A stretch of DNA of 57,357 nt from an uncultured Bacilli bacterium (GTDB lineage Bacteria > Bacillota_I > Bacilli_A > RF39 > UBA660), in NCBI GenBank assembly GCA_934101185.1, contig CAKOQD010000004.1, positions 1-57,357 on the forward strand, given 5' to 3'. This document shows, one piece after another, positions 1 through 8,175 of this stretch (within the stretch, counting starts at the first letter, position 1; the number at the start of each line of letters is the position of its first letter). The notes under the pieces are model-generated. The model was not told the DNA's origin. It saw nothing but the letters and a program-made list of their open reading frames with translations, and made no database searches. The position numbers and the translations under genes were made by a program.

Positions 1-25
1 TAAGAAAAATACAGGTTGCTTTTGA

Positions 26-1186
26 GCAATTTTTAAAAAGACTTATGGGTATCACAAAAACAGGTCATACTGGTATAACGATGAAATTCCATTCATCGAA
101 GCAGCAGAAATAGGAACAGAAAAAGTAATAAAAGACCACTCAACAATCGGAGTAGTAGTAACAACAGATGGTTCAATCGGAGATTTTGAAAGAGGAGATT
201 ACATAAATGCCGAAGAAAAAGTAATCGGAGAATTAACATCAATTAATAAACCATTCATCGTAGTTCTAAACAGTACTCATCCAACCGATCCACAGACTCA
301 AGCACTTGCTAAAGACATGAGAAACAACTACGGTGTACCAGTTCTACCTATGGACGTTTTATCAATGAATGAAAGAGATGTAACAGATATCTTACGTGAA
401 GCACTATATGAATTCCCAGTACTTGAAGTATCAGTAGACATGCCAGAATGGATTGGTGTTCTAAACTCTAATCACTACGTAAAAAAATCATATGTTGAAA
501 AAATAAAAGAAAGCGTAGTAGAAGTCGATAAACTTCGTGATGTAGACACTATTATAGAACACTTTAATGACTGTGAATATATATCAAAAGCATACATGTC
601 TAAAGTAGACCCAGCAACAGGAATACTAAACATTAGACTAGATGCACCAGATGAACTATTTAATACTGTTTTAAATGAAATGATTGGCGTAGATATAACT
701 AGCAAAGCAAGTTTACTTTCAATGTTTCAAGACTACAAAGAATCAAAAGCAGAATACGATCAAGTTAAATATGCTCTAAAAATGGTCAAAGCAACTGGAT
801 ACGGTGTAGCAACTCCATCACTTAGTGATATGACACTAGATACACCAGAAGTCACTAAACAAGGAAATAGATATGGAATCAAACTAAAAGCCAAAGCCCC
901 ATCAATTCACATGATAAGAGTAGACGTCGAATCAAGCTTTGAACCAATCATTGGAACAGAAGTACAAAGCAAAGAATTAATAGACTACATAATGAAAGAT
1001 AGTAAAAATGATCCTAATAGCATTTGGTCATCTGAAATATTTGGAAGAAGCCTAGATCAAATAGTTCAAGAAGGAATTCAATCTAAAATAAACATGATGC
1101 CAGAAAACATTCAATTCAAACTACAACAAACAATGAGTAAAGTAGTTAACAAAGGATCAGGAAACTTAATTGCAATAGTTATTTAG
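26..1186 (+). CDS. spoIVA: Stage IV sporulation protein A, 5'-truncated
   Basis: SpoIVA is the ATPase that polymerises on the forespore surface and forms the basement layer of the spore coat. Clear SpoIVA sequence begins near position 71 (WYNDEIPF, then EAAEIGTEKVI, HSTIGVVVTTDGSIG, ALYEFPVLEV, IFGRSLDQIVQEGIQ) and runs to the usual ending GSGNLIAIVI. The family is about 490 residues long; only about 371 are present, so the N-terminal GTPase-like segment with the Walker A loop is missing. The frame is open back to a TGA at 23-25, but positions 26-67 do not read as SpoIVA and no in-frame start precedes the ATG at 317, which lies well inside the conserved region. The gene is therefore either cut by a contig end with poor terminal bases or interrupted by foreign sequence. 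A terminator follows. Confidence 0.9.
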   Translation, partial: AIFKKTYGYHKNRSYWYNDEIPFIEAAEIGTEKVIKDHSTIGVVVTTDGSIGDFERGDYINAEEKVIGELTSINKPFIVVLNSTHPTDPQTQALAKDMRNNYGVPVLPMDVLSMNERDVTDILREALYEFPVLEVSVDMPEWIGVLNSNHYVKKSYVEKIKESVVEVDKLRDVDTIIEHFNDCEYISKAYMSKVDPATGILNIRLDAPDELFNTVLNEMIGVDITSKASLLSMFQDYKESKAEYDQVKYALKMVKATGYGVATPSLSDMTLDTPEVTKQGNRYGIKLKAKAPSIHMIRVDVESSFEPIIGTEVQSKELIDYIMKDSKNDPNSIWSSEIFGRSLDQIVQEGIQSKINMMPENIQFKLQQTMSKVVNKGSGNLIAIVI

Positions 1187-1193
1187 TTTACAT

Positions 1194-1219
1194 AAAAAGA
1201 TACAAAAGTGTCTTTTTTT
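1194..1219 (+). terminator. Terminator after spoIVA
   Basis: Arms AAAAAGATAC and GTGTCTTTTT (one G-U pair) around an AAAA loop, running into a T tract. Confidence 0.8.
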
Positions 1220-1229
1220 ATTAAAACCA

Positions 1230-1258
1230 TTTACTTTATTTATAATATTTTGTATAAT
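1230..1258 (+). promoter_or_regulatory. Sigma-A type promoter of the prepilin gene
   Basis: TTTACT, 17-bp spacer, TATAAT, 28 bases before the prepilin ATG, which has its own Shine-Dalgarno GGAGG. Confidence 0.65.
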
Positions 1259-1286
1259 TTATTTATAAAGTATATGGAGGTTAAAT

Positions 1287-1865
1287 ATGAAAAATAATAA
1301 AAAAGGGTTTACTTTAATTGAATTATTAGCAGTAATCGTAATACTAGCTATATTAGCAGGAATAACTGCCATCATGGTAACTAATTACATTGAAAACTCT
1401 AAAATTAATGCTGACAGACTAAATGCTCAAAACATAACTAATGCAGTACTTAGAGAATGGCAAGTACAAGGAAATGAAAGTAACAGACAAGTTTATGTAT
1501 TTGTAGATACAGATCCTAGTAAAGTAAATTCAAATGATTTACTTGAAAAACCACTTGCTAATAGTCCATGGACAGATAATGGATATGCAACAGCAAGAGC
1601 AATCATTGACGTAAATGGTAACGTTAGAGTATGTCTTTATGACAGCCAAGCTAAAAAAGGTGTAATTGGAGACTATCAAGCAATAGCAGGCGATGAAGAC
1701 TTAAAAGGTAAAGACGAAAAAACTGAAAGAGAAGTTACAGATGCTGAAGTAAAAGCATATGGAGTTACCGCTGGTTCAAAATTTATTTCACTTCAATATA
1801 GAAAAATAACAGGTTGCCCTAGCGAATTCTATCCAAGTACAACACCTGAAACACCAGGTAACTAG
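1287..1865 (+). CDS. Type IV prepilin-like protein
   Basis: A 192-residue protein with a class III (prepilin) signal: a short basic leader ending in KKG, then FTLIELLAVIVILAIL and a hydrophobic helix of about 20 residues. Glu at +5 of the mature protein is the residue needed for pilus or pseudopilus assembly. A prepilin peptidase should cut after the Gly. The rest is a polar globular head with two Cys (about residues 109 and 178) that could form a disulfide. It stands alone, with its own promoter upstream and a terminator downstream. No pilus ATPase, platform protein or peptidase is nearby, so the machinery must be encoded elsewhere. It could be a ComGC-like DNA-uptake pseudopilin or a surface pilin; the sequence does not decide. 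Confidence 0.85.
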   Translation: MKNNKKGFTLIELLAVIVILAILAGITAIMVTNYIENSKINADRLNAQNITNAVLREWQVQGNESNRQVYVFVDTDPSKVNSNDLLEKPLANSPWTDNGYATARAIIDVNGNVRVCLYDSQAKKGVIGDYQAIAGDEDLKGKDEKTEREVTDAEVKAYGVTAGSKFISLQYRKITGCPSEFYPSTTPETPGN

Positions 1866-1875
1866 TATAAATAGT

Positions 1876-1899
1876 AAAAAGAGTTTAAAACTCTTTTTT
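1876..1899 (+). terminator. Terminator after prepilin gene
   Basis: AAAAAGAG and CTCTTTTTT arms with an A/T loop and T tract, just before the -10-like TATAAT at 1908-1913 that serves the next gene. Confidence 0.75.
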
Positions 1900-1932
1900 C
1901 TTTGTGATATAATTATTAAAGGGAGAGATAAC

Positions 1933-3315
1933 ATGGTATTTAGTAGTTCAATTTTTATATTTGGTTTCCTACCAATATTACTATTATTTTATTTTTTAAG
2001 TCCAAAAAAACTTAAAAACTATACACTATTACTATTTAGTTTACTATTCTACGCCTTCGGAGGATTAAAATATCTATTTATAATGATGCTTGTTGTTTTA
2101 ATAGACTACTTCGGAGCGATTCTAATAGATAAATATAAAACAAAAACAAAACAAATACTTATAATAACAATAGCAATTAATATACTAGTATTAATGTTTT
2201 ATAAATACACCAACTTCTTTATATCAAACATAAACAATCTATTCAATATAGACATAAAACTATTAAACATAATAATGCCTATAGGAATATCATTCTATAC
2301 ATTCCAAGCAATGAGCTATGTAATAGACGTCTATAAAAAAGAAGTAAAAGTTCAAAAAAACTACTTACTATTACTACTATACGTTAGTCTATTTCCCCAA
2401 CTAATCGCGGGACCAATCGTAAGATATCAAACCATTGAAAAAGAAATAACTAAAAGAACAACATCATTCGAGGACATATCATATGGTATAGAAAGATTCA
2501 TTCTAGGATTTGCCAAAAAACTAATCATAGCCAACCAAATGGGTAAATTAGCAGACATCATCTTTGCAGGAAACTATTCTTTTACAACATCATGGATCGG
2601 GGCAATAGCATATATGTTTCAAATATACTTTGACTTCTCAGCATACTCTGATATGGCAATTGGACTAGGTAGAATATTCGGTTTCCATTTCTTAGAAAAC
2701 TTTAACTTTCCATACATGGCAAAATCAATCACAGACTTCTGGAGAAGATGGCACATATCACTATCAACCTGGTTTAGAGACTATGTATACATTCCACTCG
2801 GAGGAAACAAAAAAGGAATAAAAAGACAAATACTAAACATGAGCATAGTCTGGTTACTAACAGGATTCTGGCATGGAGCAGCATACAACTTCATTCTATG
2901 GGGACTTTACTATTTAATATTCCTATCACTAGAAAAATTCATTCTATCAAAATACTTAAAAAAGACACCAAACATCCTAAAACACATCTATGCATTACTT
3001 ATAATACTATTTGGTTGGGTTCTCTTTAGAGTGGACAATCTAAATCAATTCTACAACATAATAGGTGCAATGTTTAGCTTTGATATAACAACCATATCAC
3101 TTATGGAGTCACGTATATACATTGAAACATATTATATATATTTCATACTAGCAACTATATTCTCAACAAATATATACTATGTTATATGCGATAAGTTTAA
3201 AAACAAATTACTATTTAATATTATAAAATACATAGGTCTAATAATCTTATTCATTATATCAATTATGTTTTTAGCACAATCTACATACAATCCATTTATA
3301 TACTTTAGATTCTAA
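1933..3315 (+). CDS. MBOAT family O-acyltransferase (AlgI/DltB-like)
   Basis: A 460-residue polytopic membrane protein of the membrane-bound O-acyltransferase family. The family signature is clear: WRRWHISLSTWFRDYVYIPL near residues 275-294, and the catalytic His in the motif GFWHGAAYN near residue 314. Such proteins pass acyl groups across the membrane to an extracytoplasmic partner that loads them on polysaccharide, teichoic acid or peptidoglycan. Start ATG is preceded by GGGAGAG. Only 10 bases separate it from the DHHW protein, so the two form an operon, the usual AlgI plus AlgJ/AlgX-like pairing. No dltA or dltC is present, so D-alanylation is less likely than O-acetylation of a surface glycan; the substrate is unknown. 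Confidence 0.9.
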   Translation: MVFSSSIFIFGFLPILLLFYFLSPKKLKNYTLLLFSLLFYAFGGLKYLFIMMLVVLIDYFGAILIDKYKTKTKQILIITIAINILVLMFYKYTNFFISNINNLFNIDIKLLNIIMPIGISFYTFQAMSYVIDVYKKEVKVQKNYLLLLLYVSLFPQLIAGPIVRYQTIEKEITKRTTSFEDISYGIERFILGFAKKLIIANQMGKLADIIFAGNYSFTTSWIGAIAYMFQIYFDFSAYSDMAIGLGRIFGFHFLENFNFPYMAKSITDFWRRWHISLSTWFRDYVYIPLGGNKKGIKRQILNMSIVWLLTGFWHGAAYNFILWGLYYLIFLSLEKFILSKYLKKTPNILKHIYALLIILFGWVLFRVDNLNQFYNIIGAMFSFDITTISLMESRIYIETYYIYFILATIFSTNIYYVICDKFKNKLLFNIIKYIGLIILFIISIMFLAQSTYNPFIYFRF

Positions 3316-3325
3316 AGGAGGAAAC

Positions 3326-4468
3326 ATGAAAAAAATAAAAACAATATTTACTATTACATTCATTATTATAATATATACATTTATGTTTATAACACTTACT
3401 AATAATAATGAAATAAGTACTGTAGAAAAAAGAACACTTACAACATTTCCAAAGTTTTCATTAAAAACACTAATAAATGGAACTTATCTAGATACTTTAA
3501 CAACAGCATTCTCAGATCAAATTGCCTTTAGAGATAAATTAGTTAAAGGATACTATTTATTTCAATTTCAAAGATATAATGGGGATGTAGTAAAAGGAAA
3601 AAATAATGAATTATACTCTGCATATCAAAGAATAAATAACGAAGATACTTACTTAGAAAATGTAAGACAAAGTACATACAACATAAACAAAGTAGCAGAT
3701 AAAGTAACAACAAATAATACTAAGTTTATATTCCTATCTATTCCTAGAAAAGATGCAGTAGAAAAAGATAATCTACCAAACAGTTACATCAGCAGTGATA
3801 CTATTTATAATAAAAGTATAGATGTAGTAAAACAAAACCTAAGCAACAACGTTATATTAATAGATGCTTATGAACTATTTAAAGATAAAAATATTAGATA
3901 CTATTACACAAATGATCATCATATAACACCACGTGGTGCAAATATTCTATACAATAAAATAAAACAAGCAACAAATGATAATAGACTAAAACAAAACAAT
4001 CTAGAAGATCTATATAACATAGAAAAAACAATTATAAATGGTTCATTTAATAATCAATTAGGACAAAGTGTAAAACCTTCTTTAGAAGAACTTTATCTAG
4101 TACCTAAGTTTAATATTAACTATACTAGATATGAAGACTTAAAAATATCAAATAAAAAAGTATATGGAAAAGGAAATAACTATGAAGACTCTTATATGGA
4201 AGGAGACAATGCCTTTACTATTATTGATACCAATAGAAAAGATTTACCTAATATTTTATATGTAGGTTCATCATTTACTAATATACTAGAAGCATTAAGT
4301 ATACATGATTTTAATAAAATGATTTCAATTGACTATAGACACAATACTAGTAAAAATAGTATAAACTATTATGTTAAAACCTATAATATAGACTATGTAG
4401 TATTTATCCCGTCTCAATCAAATGATGCATTCTCATACAATATGATTAAAAAACATCTAGGCATGTAA
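3326..4468 (+). CDS. DHHW-family / AlgX-like SGNH acyltransferase partner
   Basis: A 380-residue protein with one N-terminal membrane anchor (about residues 5-25) and an extracellular domain. The motif YTNDHHITPRGA near residues 194-205 matches the Asp-His pair of SGNH-like AlgJ/AlgX/DHHW acetyltransferases. A second block, ILYVGSSFTN near residue 311, places a Ser in the position expected for the nucleophile. These proteins take the acyl group delivered by an MBOAT and attach it to an exported glycan. The strong Shine-Dalgarno AAAGGAGGAAAC and the 10-base gap to the MBOAT gene support co-expression. The target polymer is unknown. Confidence 0.8.
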   Translation: MKKIKTIFTITFIIIIYTFMFITLTNNNEISTVEKRTLTTFPKFSLKTLINGTYLDTLTTAFSDQIAFRDKLVKGYYLFQFQRYNGDVVKGKNNELYSAYQRINNEDTYLENVRQSTYNINKVADKVTTNNTKFIFLSIPRKDAVEKDNLPNSYISSDTIYNKSIDVVKQNLSNNVILIDAYELFKDKNIRYYYTNDHHITPRGANILYNKIKQATNDNRLKQNNLEDLYNIEKTIINGSFNNQLGQSVKPSLEELYLVPKFNINYTRYEDLKISNKKVYGKGNNYEDSYMEGDNAFTIIDTNRKDLPNILYVGSSFTNILEALSIHDFNKMISIDYRHNTSKNSINYYVKTYNIDYVVFIPSQSNDAFSYNMIKKHLGM

Positions 4469-4489
4469 AAAAGACCAATTGGTCTTTTA
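4467..4489. terminator. Bidirectional terminator
   Basis: Palindrome AAAAGACCAATTGGTCTTTT with A and T tracts on the two sides, between convergent genes ending at 4468 and 4487. Confidence 0.8.
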
Positions 4490-5959
4490 TTTTGTCTTAC
4501 TATTATAAATGTTTCTAAGTGTCTTAGTAAGTTTTACCTGTTCAATACGTTTATCTAACTCACTTTCTTCAACAAATTTAACAGCCTCAAGAAATTTAAT
4601 TTTTCTATTATATTCATTATTCTTAAAACTCATCATAATTTTATTAATTTCACTAGTATCAAATTCCCAGTCAGATATAAGCACAGTTTTATAAAAATCA
4701 TCCAAATTAAAAGGATACTTTTCTGGATTAGAATAATATTGTTGTTTTCTAACATTATATAAAACCTCAAGTAAAACATAAGCACTAATTAAAACATCAA
4801 AATAATTCGTTAATTCATATATTTTTTCACTAATTTCATCTTTATTAGGATTAAACATATCCATTGTTAAAGGATGAAACCATAATTTGCTAATAAGATT
4901 ATTACCAGTAACCAAGTAAGACATAGAGTTAATAGAGTTTACAAGATAATTTGGTAATTCTTTAAAACCAACTTCATCTACTAAATCATCAAATTCCCAA
5001 GCAATATCTGAAGAAAAATACGGAAAACTTTTATCAATAAGTTTACCCTTGTCCTCTTCATCCATTTTTGTTTTAGTTAAAGCAAAATATTTATACGACG
5101 ATAAAAACTTATTATCATCTTTATTTCTTTTACTATCCCAAGTAGGATCAAAAAAGTAAATCCCATCAACATCATACTTTTCATCTTTAACATGTATGGC
5201 AACCCTTGCATGACCACCATCATGCTCAAGACTATCAAGTCTAATTTTGTGACAATCAATACCTAACTTATTAAGTAAAGTTTGAAATATTACAGAATAT
5301 CCAACACATACAATTTTATCACCAAGTAGGGCAGAAGATAAATTTCTAGAGTTGAGCTTATCTTCATCCTCATCAACTTCTAAGTAAACCTTATCCCTTA
5401 CCATATCATAAACATACATTATCTTTTCTAAAGGAGAAAAATCAAATCTTTCTATTTCAGCAATTTTTTTATTTATAGAATCAGTAGTTTTTTTATATTC
5501 ATCAAACGTAATTAAAGAATAGTTACCCTCAATCTTAAAATATATATTTGAAGTATTTTCTCCAAAAGAACTTTCAATTTCCTCAATTAAATTACTATTT
5601 AATAAATCATAATCACTAAAAATAATTCTCTTAGTAAGCAAAATAGGATTATCTCTAACAAACTTTGCAACAATTTTTGGCTCATAGAAAAACTCAATAT
5701 CAGAAACATTTCTAAGATAATTTAATCTATCATTCTTAATCTTTTCTAAAACTTCTAAACGTTCATCATCTTCACACGTCGAAATACAACAATCAATATT
5801 TTGATCAAAGTCATACGGATCAGAAATAATTTCCTCAAAGCTTCTATCTAATGATGAACTAATATCTATTTCATAATCGTAATTAGAAGAACAAGCCATA
5901 ATATATGTTAATAATATATTATCTTCTTCCAAAGGTTTTATAGATAATTTACCATTCAT
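4487..5959 (-). CDS. Transglutaminase-like (papain-fold) protein
   Basis: About 490 residues. The centre carries the transglutaminase-like triad: Cys in KIVCVGYSVIFQ, His in GGHARVAI and Asp in YFFDPTWDSK. Bacterial members act as cysteine proteases or amide-forming enzymes, often in the cytoplasm, and their substrates are mostly unknown. No signal peptide is visible. An upstream TTG would give MGVFFMNG, but it lies inside the ribosome-binding sequence TTGGGGGTA; the ATG at 5959, 9 bases after GGGGGT, is the better start. The flanking regions of about 200 and 170 residues are not recognised. It is monocistronic and convergent with the acyltransferase operon. Confidence 0.7.
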   Translation of the reverse strand: MNGKLSIKPLEEDNILLTYIMACSSNYDYEIDISSSLDRSFEEIISDPYDFDQNIDCCISTCEDDERLEVLEKIKNDRLNYLRNVSDIEFFYEPKIVAKFVRDNPILLTKRIIFSDYDLLNSNLIEEIESSFGENTSNIYFKIEGNYSLITFDEYKKTTDSINKKIAEIERFDFSPLEKIMYVYDMVRDKVYLEVDEDEDKLNSRNLSSALLGDKIVCVGYSVIFQTLLNKLGIDCHKIRLDSLEHDGGHARVAIHVKDEKYDVDGIYFFDPTWDSKRNKDDNKFLSSYKYFALTKTKMDEEDKGKLIDKSFPYFSSDIAWEFDDLVDEVGFKELPNYLVNSINSMSYLVTGNNLISKLWFHPLTMDMFNPNKDEISEKIYELTNYFDVLISAYVLLEVLYNVRKQQYYSNPEKYPFNLDDFYKTVLISDWEFDTSEINKIMMSFKNNEYNRKIKFLEAVKFVEESELDKRIEQVKLTKTLRNIYNSKTK

Positions 5960-6049
5960 AAAAAATACCCCCAAATAATATAAAGTATACTAACTTTTAA
6001 TTGCACAAATTATATCACAAAACGAACAAAAAGTCAAATTTTTGTAATA

Positions 6050-6083
6050 AAAAAAAGCTTTACAAAAATGTAAAACTTTTTAT
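6050..6083 (-). terminator. Terminator of the LCP gene
   Basis: On the minus strand, arms AGTTTTACA and TGTAAAGCT flank a short loop and are followed by a T run. Confidence 0.75.
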
Positions 6084-6084
6084 C

Positions 6085-8088
6085 TTATCCTGCAGTATTT
6101 TCTTCAGGTTCACTAGGTTCAGTAGGAGTATCAGGAGTACTTGGTGTATCTGGTTCACTAGGAGTATCAGGTTTAGTAGGTTCACTAGGCTCATCTGGAG
6201 TACTAGGAGTATCAACCTTTAATCTATTAACAGTTATTACAATCTTACCAGACATTAAATCTATTCTTTTATTTTGTGGATAACTTTGATCAGTTACAAT
6301 ACCATCAGTACCAGAAGTAATTATATTTTCTTTTATTTCATAACTAACACCATTACTACGTAACCAATTAACAGCATAACTCTCACTCTTGCCAACGAAA
6401 TTAGGAAGTAGGGTATAAGTACTAGTAGCACTCAAGTTATCAGTACCTATTGTTTCCATTTCATATTCTTCTTCAATATTAAAGTTCATTCTCTTAACAT
6501 CTAAATTAGGTTTAGCAGATAAATTATCTTTCATAGCTTTAACTATTTGATTAAGACTACTCTTATTAGGAATATAATTATATAAAACTAAACCACTTCT
6601 TTCATCATATATCATTTGACTAGAACCAGATAAATAAAGCTGTCTTATATTAATTAAATTAGATGATTCACTACTAGTAAGAACTAAATTCTTAGCAATA
6701 TCATAGAAAGATAATATTTGATTAGTAGTAAAGTTTGTATCTATATTTTGACTAACCATATCAAGTATCTTTAACATTTGACCAGCACTCTTAATACTCT
6801 TAACTTTATTAAGCATACCTTGAATTACTAATTGTTGATTAACACCACGTTGAAGATCTCCAGTAAGTAAAGTCTTTCTATGCCTTGCAAGAGCAAGAGC
6901 TTGTTCACCATTAAGAGTTTGTTTTCCTTCTTTTAAACATATTAACTTACCCTTAGAAGTAGCACGTTTAGAATTAGATTCACAAAAATCTAGTGGAACA
7001 TCTACTTCAATACCATCCATAGCATCAACTAACTTAACGACACCTTGGAAATTAACTTTAACATAGTAATCTATATCTACACCAGTAAAGTTTTCAATAG
7101 TTTTAATCATACAACTAGCACCATTCCATGCTGCATGAGTAATCTTATTTTCTTTTTGATTAGCAAAACATGCAATTGGAACATAAGTATCCCTTGGAAT
7201 ACTAAGTATAGTAGCATTAAGTGTTTTAGGATTAAATGTAAGTAACATCAATGCATCACCATTACCACTTGCATTCTTCTTTAAAGTCGGAGCAGTAGAA
7301 TCAATACCCATAACTAACACTGTAAATGGTTTATCTACTTTATCAGAAGAACTAATATTAGTATCTTCTCCAGTTAACTTAGCAATCTCATCCTTTGTAT
7401 AAGTCATCTCTTTTTTATAAATCACTTTAGTTTCACTAGCAATATTCTTATACTCATTTATTTCATCAAACATTGATACATAATCCTCAGATACAATCAT
7501 TATATCAATATCTTTACTATAAAGACCCTTTACTAAAGCAGTAAAATCTTCATAATCCACTAAAGTATTATTCTTTTCCAAACTATTTTCTTTAATAACT
7601 TCTTTACCAATTACATATCCCTCAATAGAAGTCTCATCTTCTACTATACCAATCTTAGCATCTTTAATAGAACTAATATCTTTAATATTACTATTCTTTA
7701 AAGTAACAAAAGCAGTAGTATAAGTTATTTCATTCTTATTCATGCTATTAAGAGTACTATAAGTCTTTAGTATATAATAACTACCAATAGCTTGAGCAAA
7801 TATAAATATACTAGCTATTATTACAAATATAAAGAATTTACTCTGTTTTTCTTTTTTAAGCAACTTAGTAGTAAGAATAATACTTATAATATTGATTATT
7901 GCTACTAATATCATAAATACATATCTTAACTCAGTTTCTATTCCTTTAATTATATATAAAGAATAGAGTAGAGTAAACATAGCAAGAAGCTGAATTACTA
8001 TAAATAAAATACTAATTACTTTTATTGCTTTCTTAGATTTAGACTTTGTCTCATTATTATCTTTAATCTTAACTTGTTTTCTTTTCAT
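6085..8088 (-). CDS. LytR-CpsA-Psr (LCP) glycopolymer transferase with PASTA domain
   Basis: A 667-residue membrane protein. Residues 20-110 hold three hydrophobic segments. Residues 120-240 resemble a periplasmic-binding-protein lobe (KDAKIGIVEDETS, SKDIDIMIVSEDYV). The LCP catalytic domain follows (about 255-480: FTVLVMGIDS, LSIPRDTYVPI, ALARHRKT, GDLQRGVNQQ), with the Arg residues that bind the lipid pyrophosphate. A PASTA-like domain covers about 555-625 (LLPNFVGKSESYAVNWLRSN). The last 45 residues are a Pro/Ser/Thr/Asp/Glu-rich tail suited to crossing the wall. LCP enzymes attach teichoic acids or capsule to peptidoglycan. Start ATG follows AAGGAG. The neighbours are penicillin-binding and recombination genes on the same strand, separated by a terminator. 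Confidence 0.9.
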   Translation of the reverse strand: MKRKQVKIKDNNETKSKSKKAIKVISILFIVIQLLAMFTLLYSLYIIKGIETELRYVFMILVAIINIISIILTTKLLKKEKQSKFFIFVIIASIFIFAQAIGSYYILKTYSTLNSMNKNEITYTTAFVTLKNSNIKDISSIKDAKIGIVEDETSIEGYVIGKEVIKENSLEKNNTLVDYEDFTALVKGLYSKDIDIMIVSEDYVSMFDEINEYKNIASETKVIYKKEMTYTKDEIAKLTGEDTNISSSDKVDKPFTVLVMGIDSTAPTLKKNASGNGDALMLLTFNPKTLNATILSIPRDTYVPIACFANQKENKITHAAWNGASCMIKTIENFTGVDIDYYVKVNFQGVVKLVDAMDGIEVDVPLDFCESNSKRATSKGKLICLKEGKQTLNGEQALALARHRKTLLTGDLQRGVNQQLVIQGMLNKVKSIKSAGQMLKILDMVSQNIDTNFTTNQILSFYDIAKNLVLTSSESSNLINIRQLYLSGSSQMIYDERSGLVLYNYIPNKSSLNQIVKAMKDNLSAKPNLDVKRMNFNIEEEYEMETIGTDNLSATSTYTLLPNFVGKSESYAVNWLRSNGVSYEIKENIITSGTDGIVTDQSYPQNKRIDLMSGKIVITVNRLKVDTPSTPDEPSEPTKPDTPSEPDTPSTPDTPTEPSEPEENTAG

Positions 8089-8148
8089 ACAAACACTCCT
8101 TATGTTATTAAGTATATAATATTTTTAATAATTATTCAATTATAATAT

Positions 8149-8175
8149 GAAAAAAAGAAGCATTTTTCGCTTCTT
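8149..8175 (-). terminator. Terminator of the recU-ponA operon
   Basis: Arms AAGAAGC and GCTTCTT; the hairpin overlaps the stop codon and is followed by a T run on the minus strand. Confidence 0.75.

Noticed and set aside
6001..6222. Plus-strand frame rich in Ser/Arg/Thr/Phe over the end of the LCP gene
   Set aside because: It is the complement of the Pro/Ser/Asp-rich tail repeats and has no ribosome-binding site.
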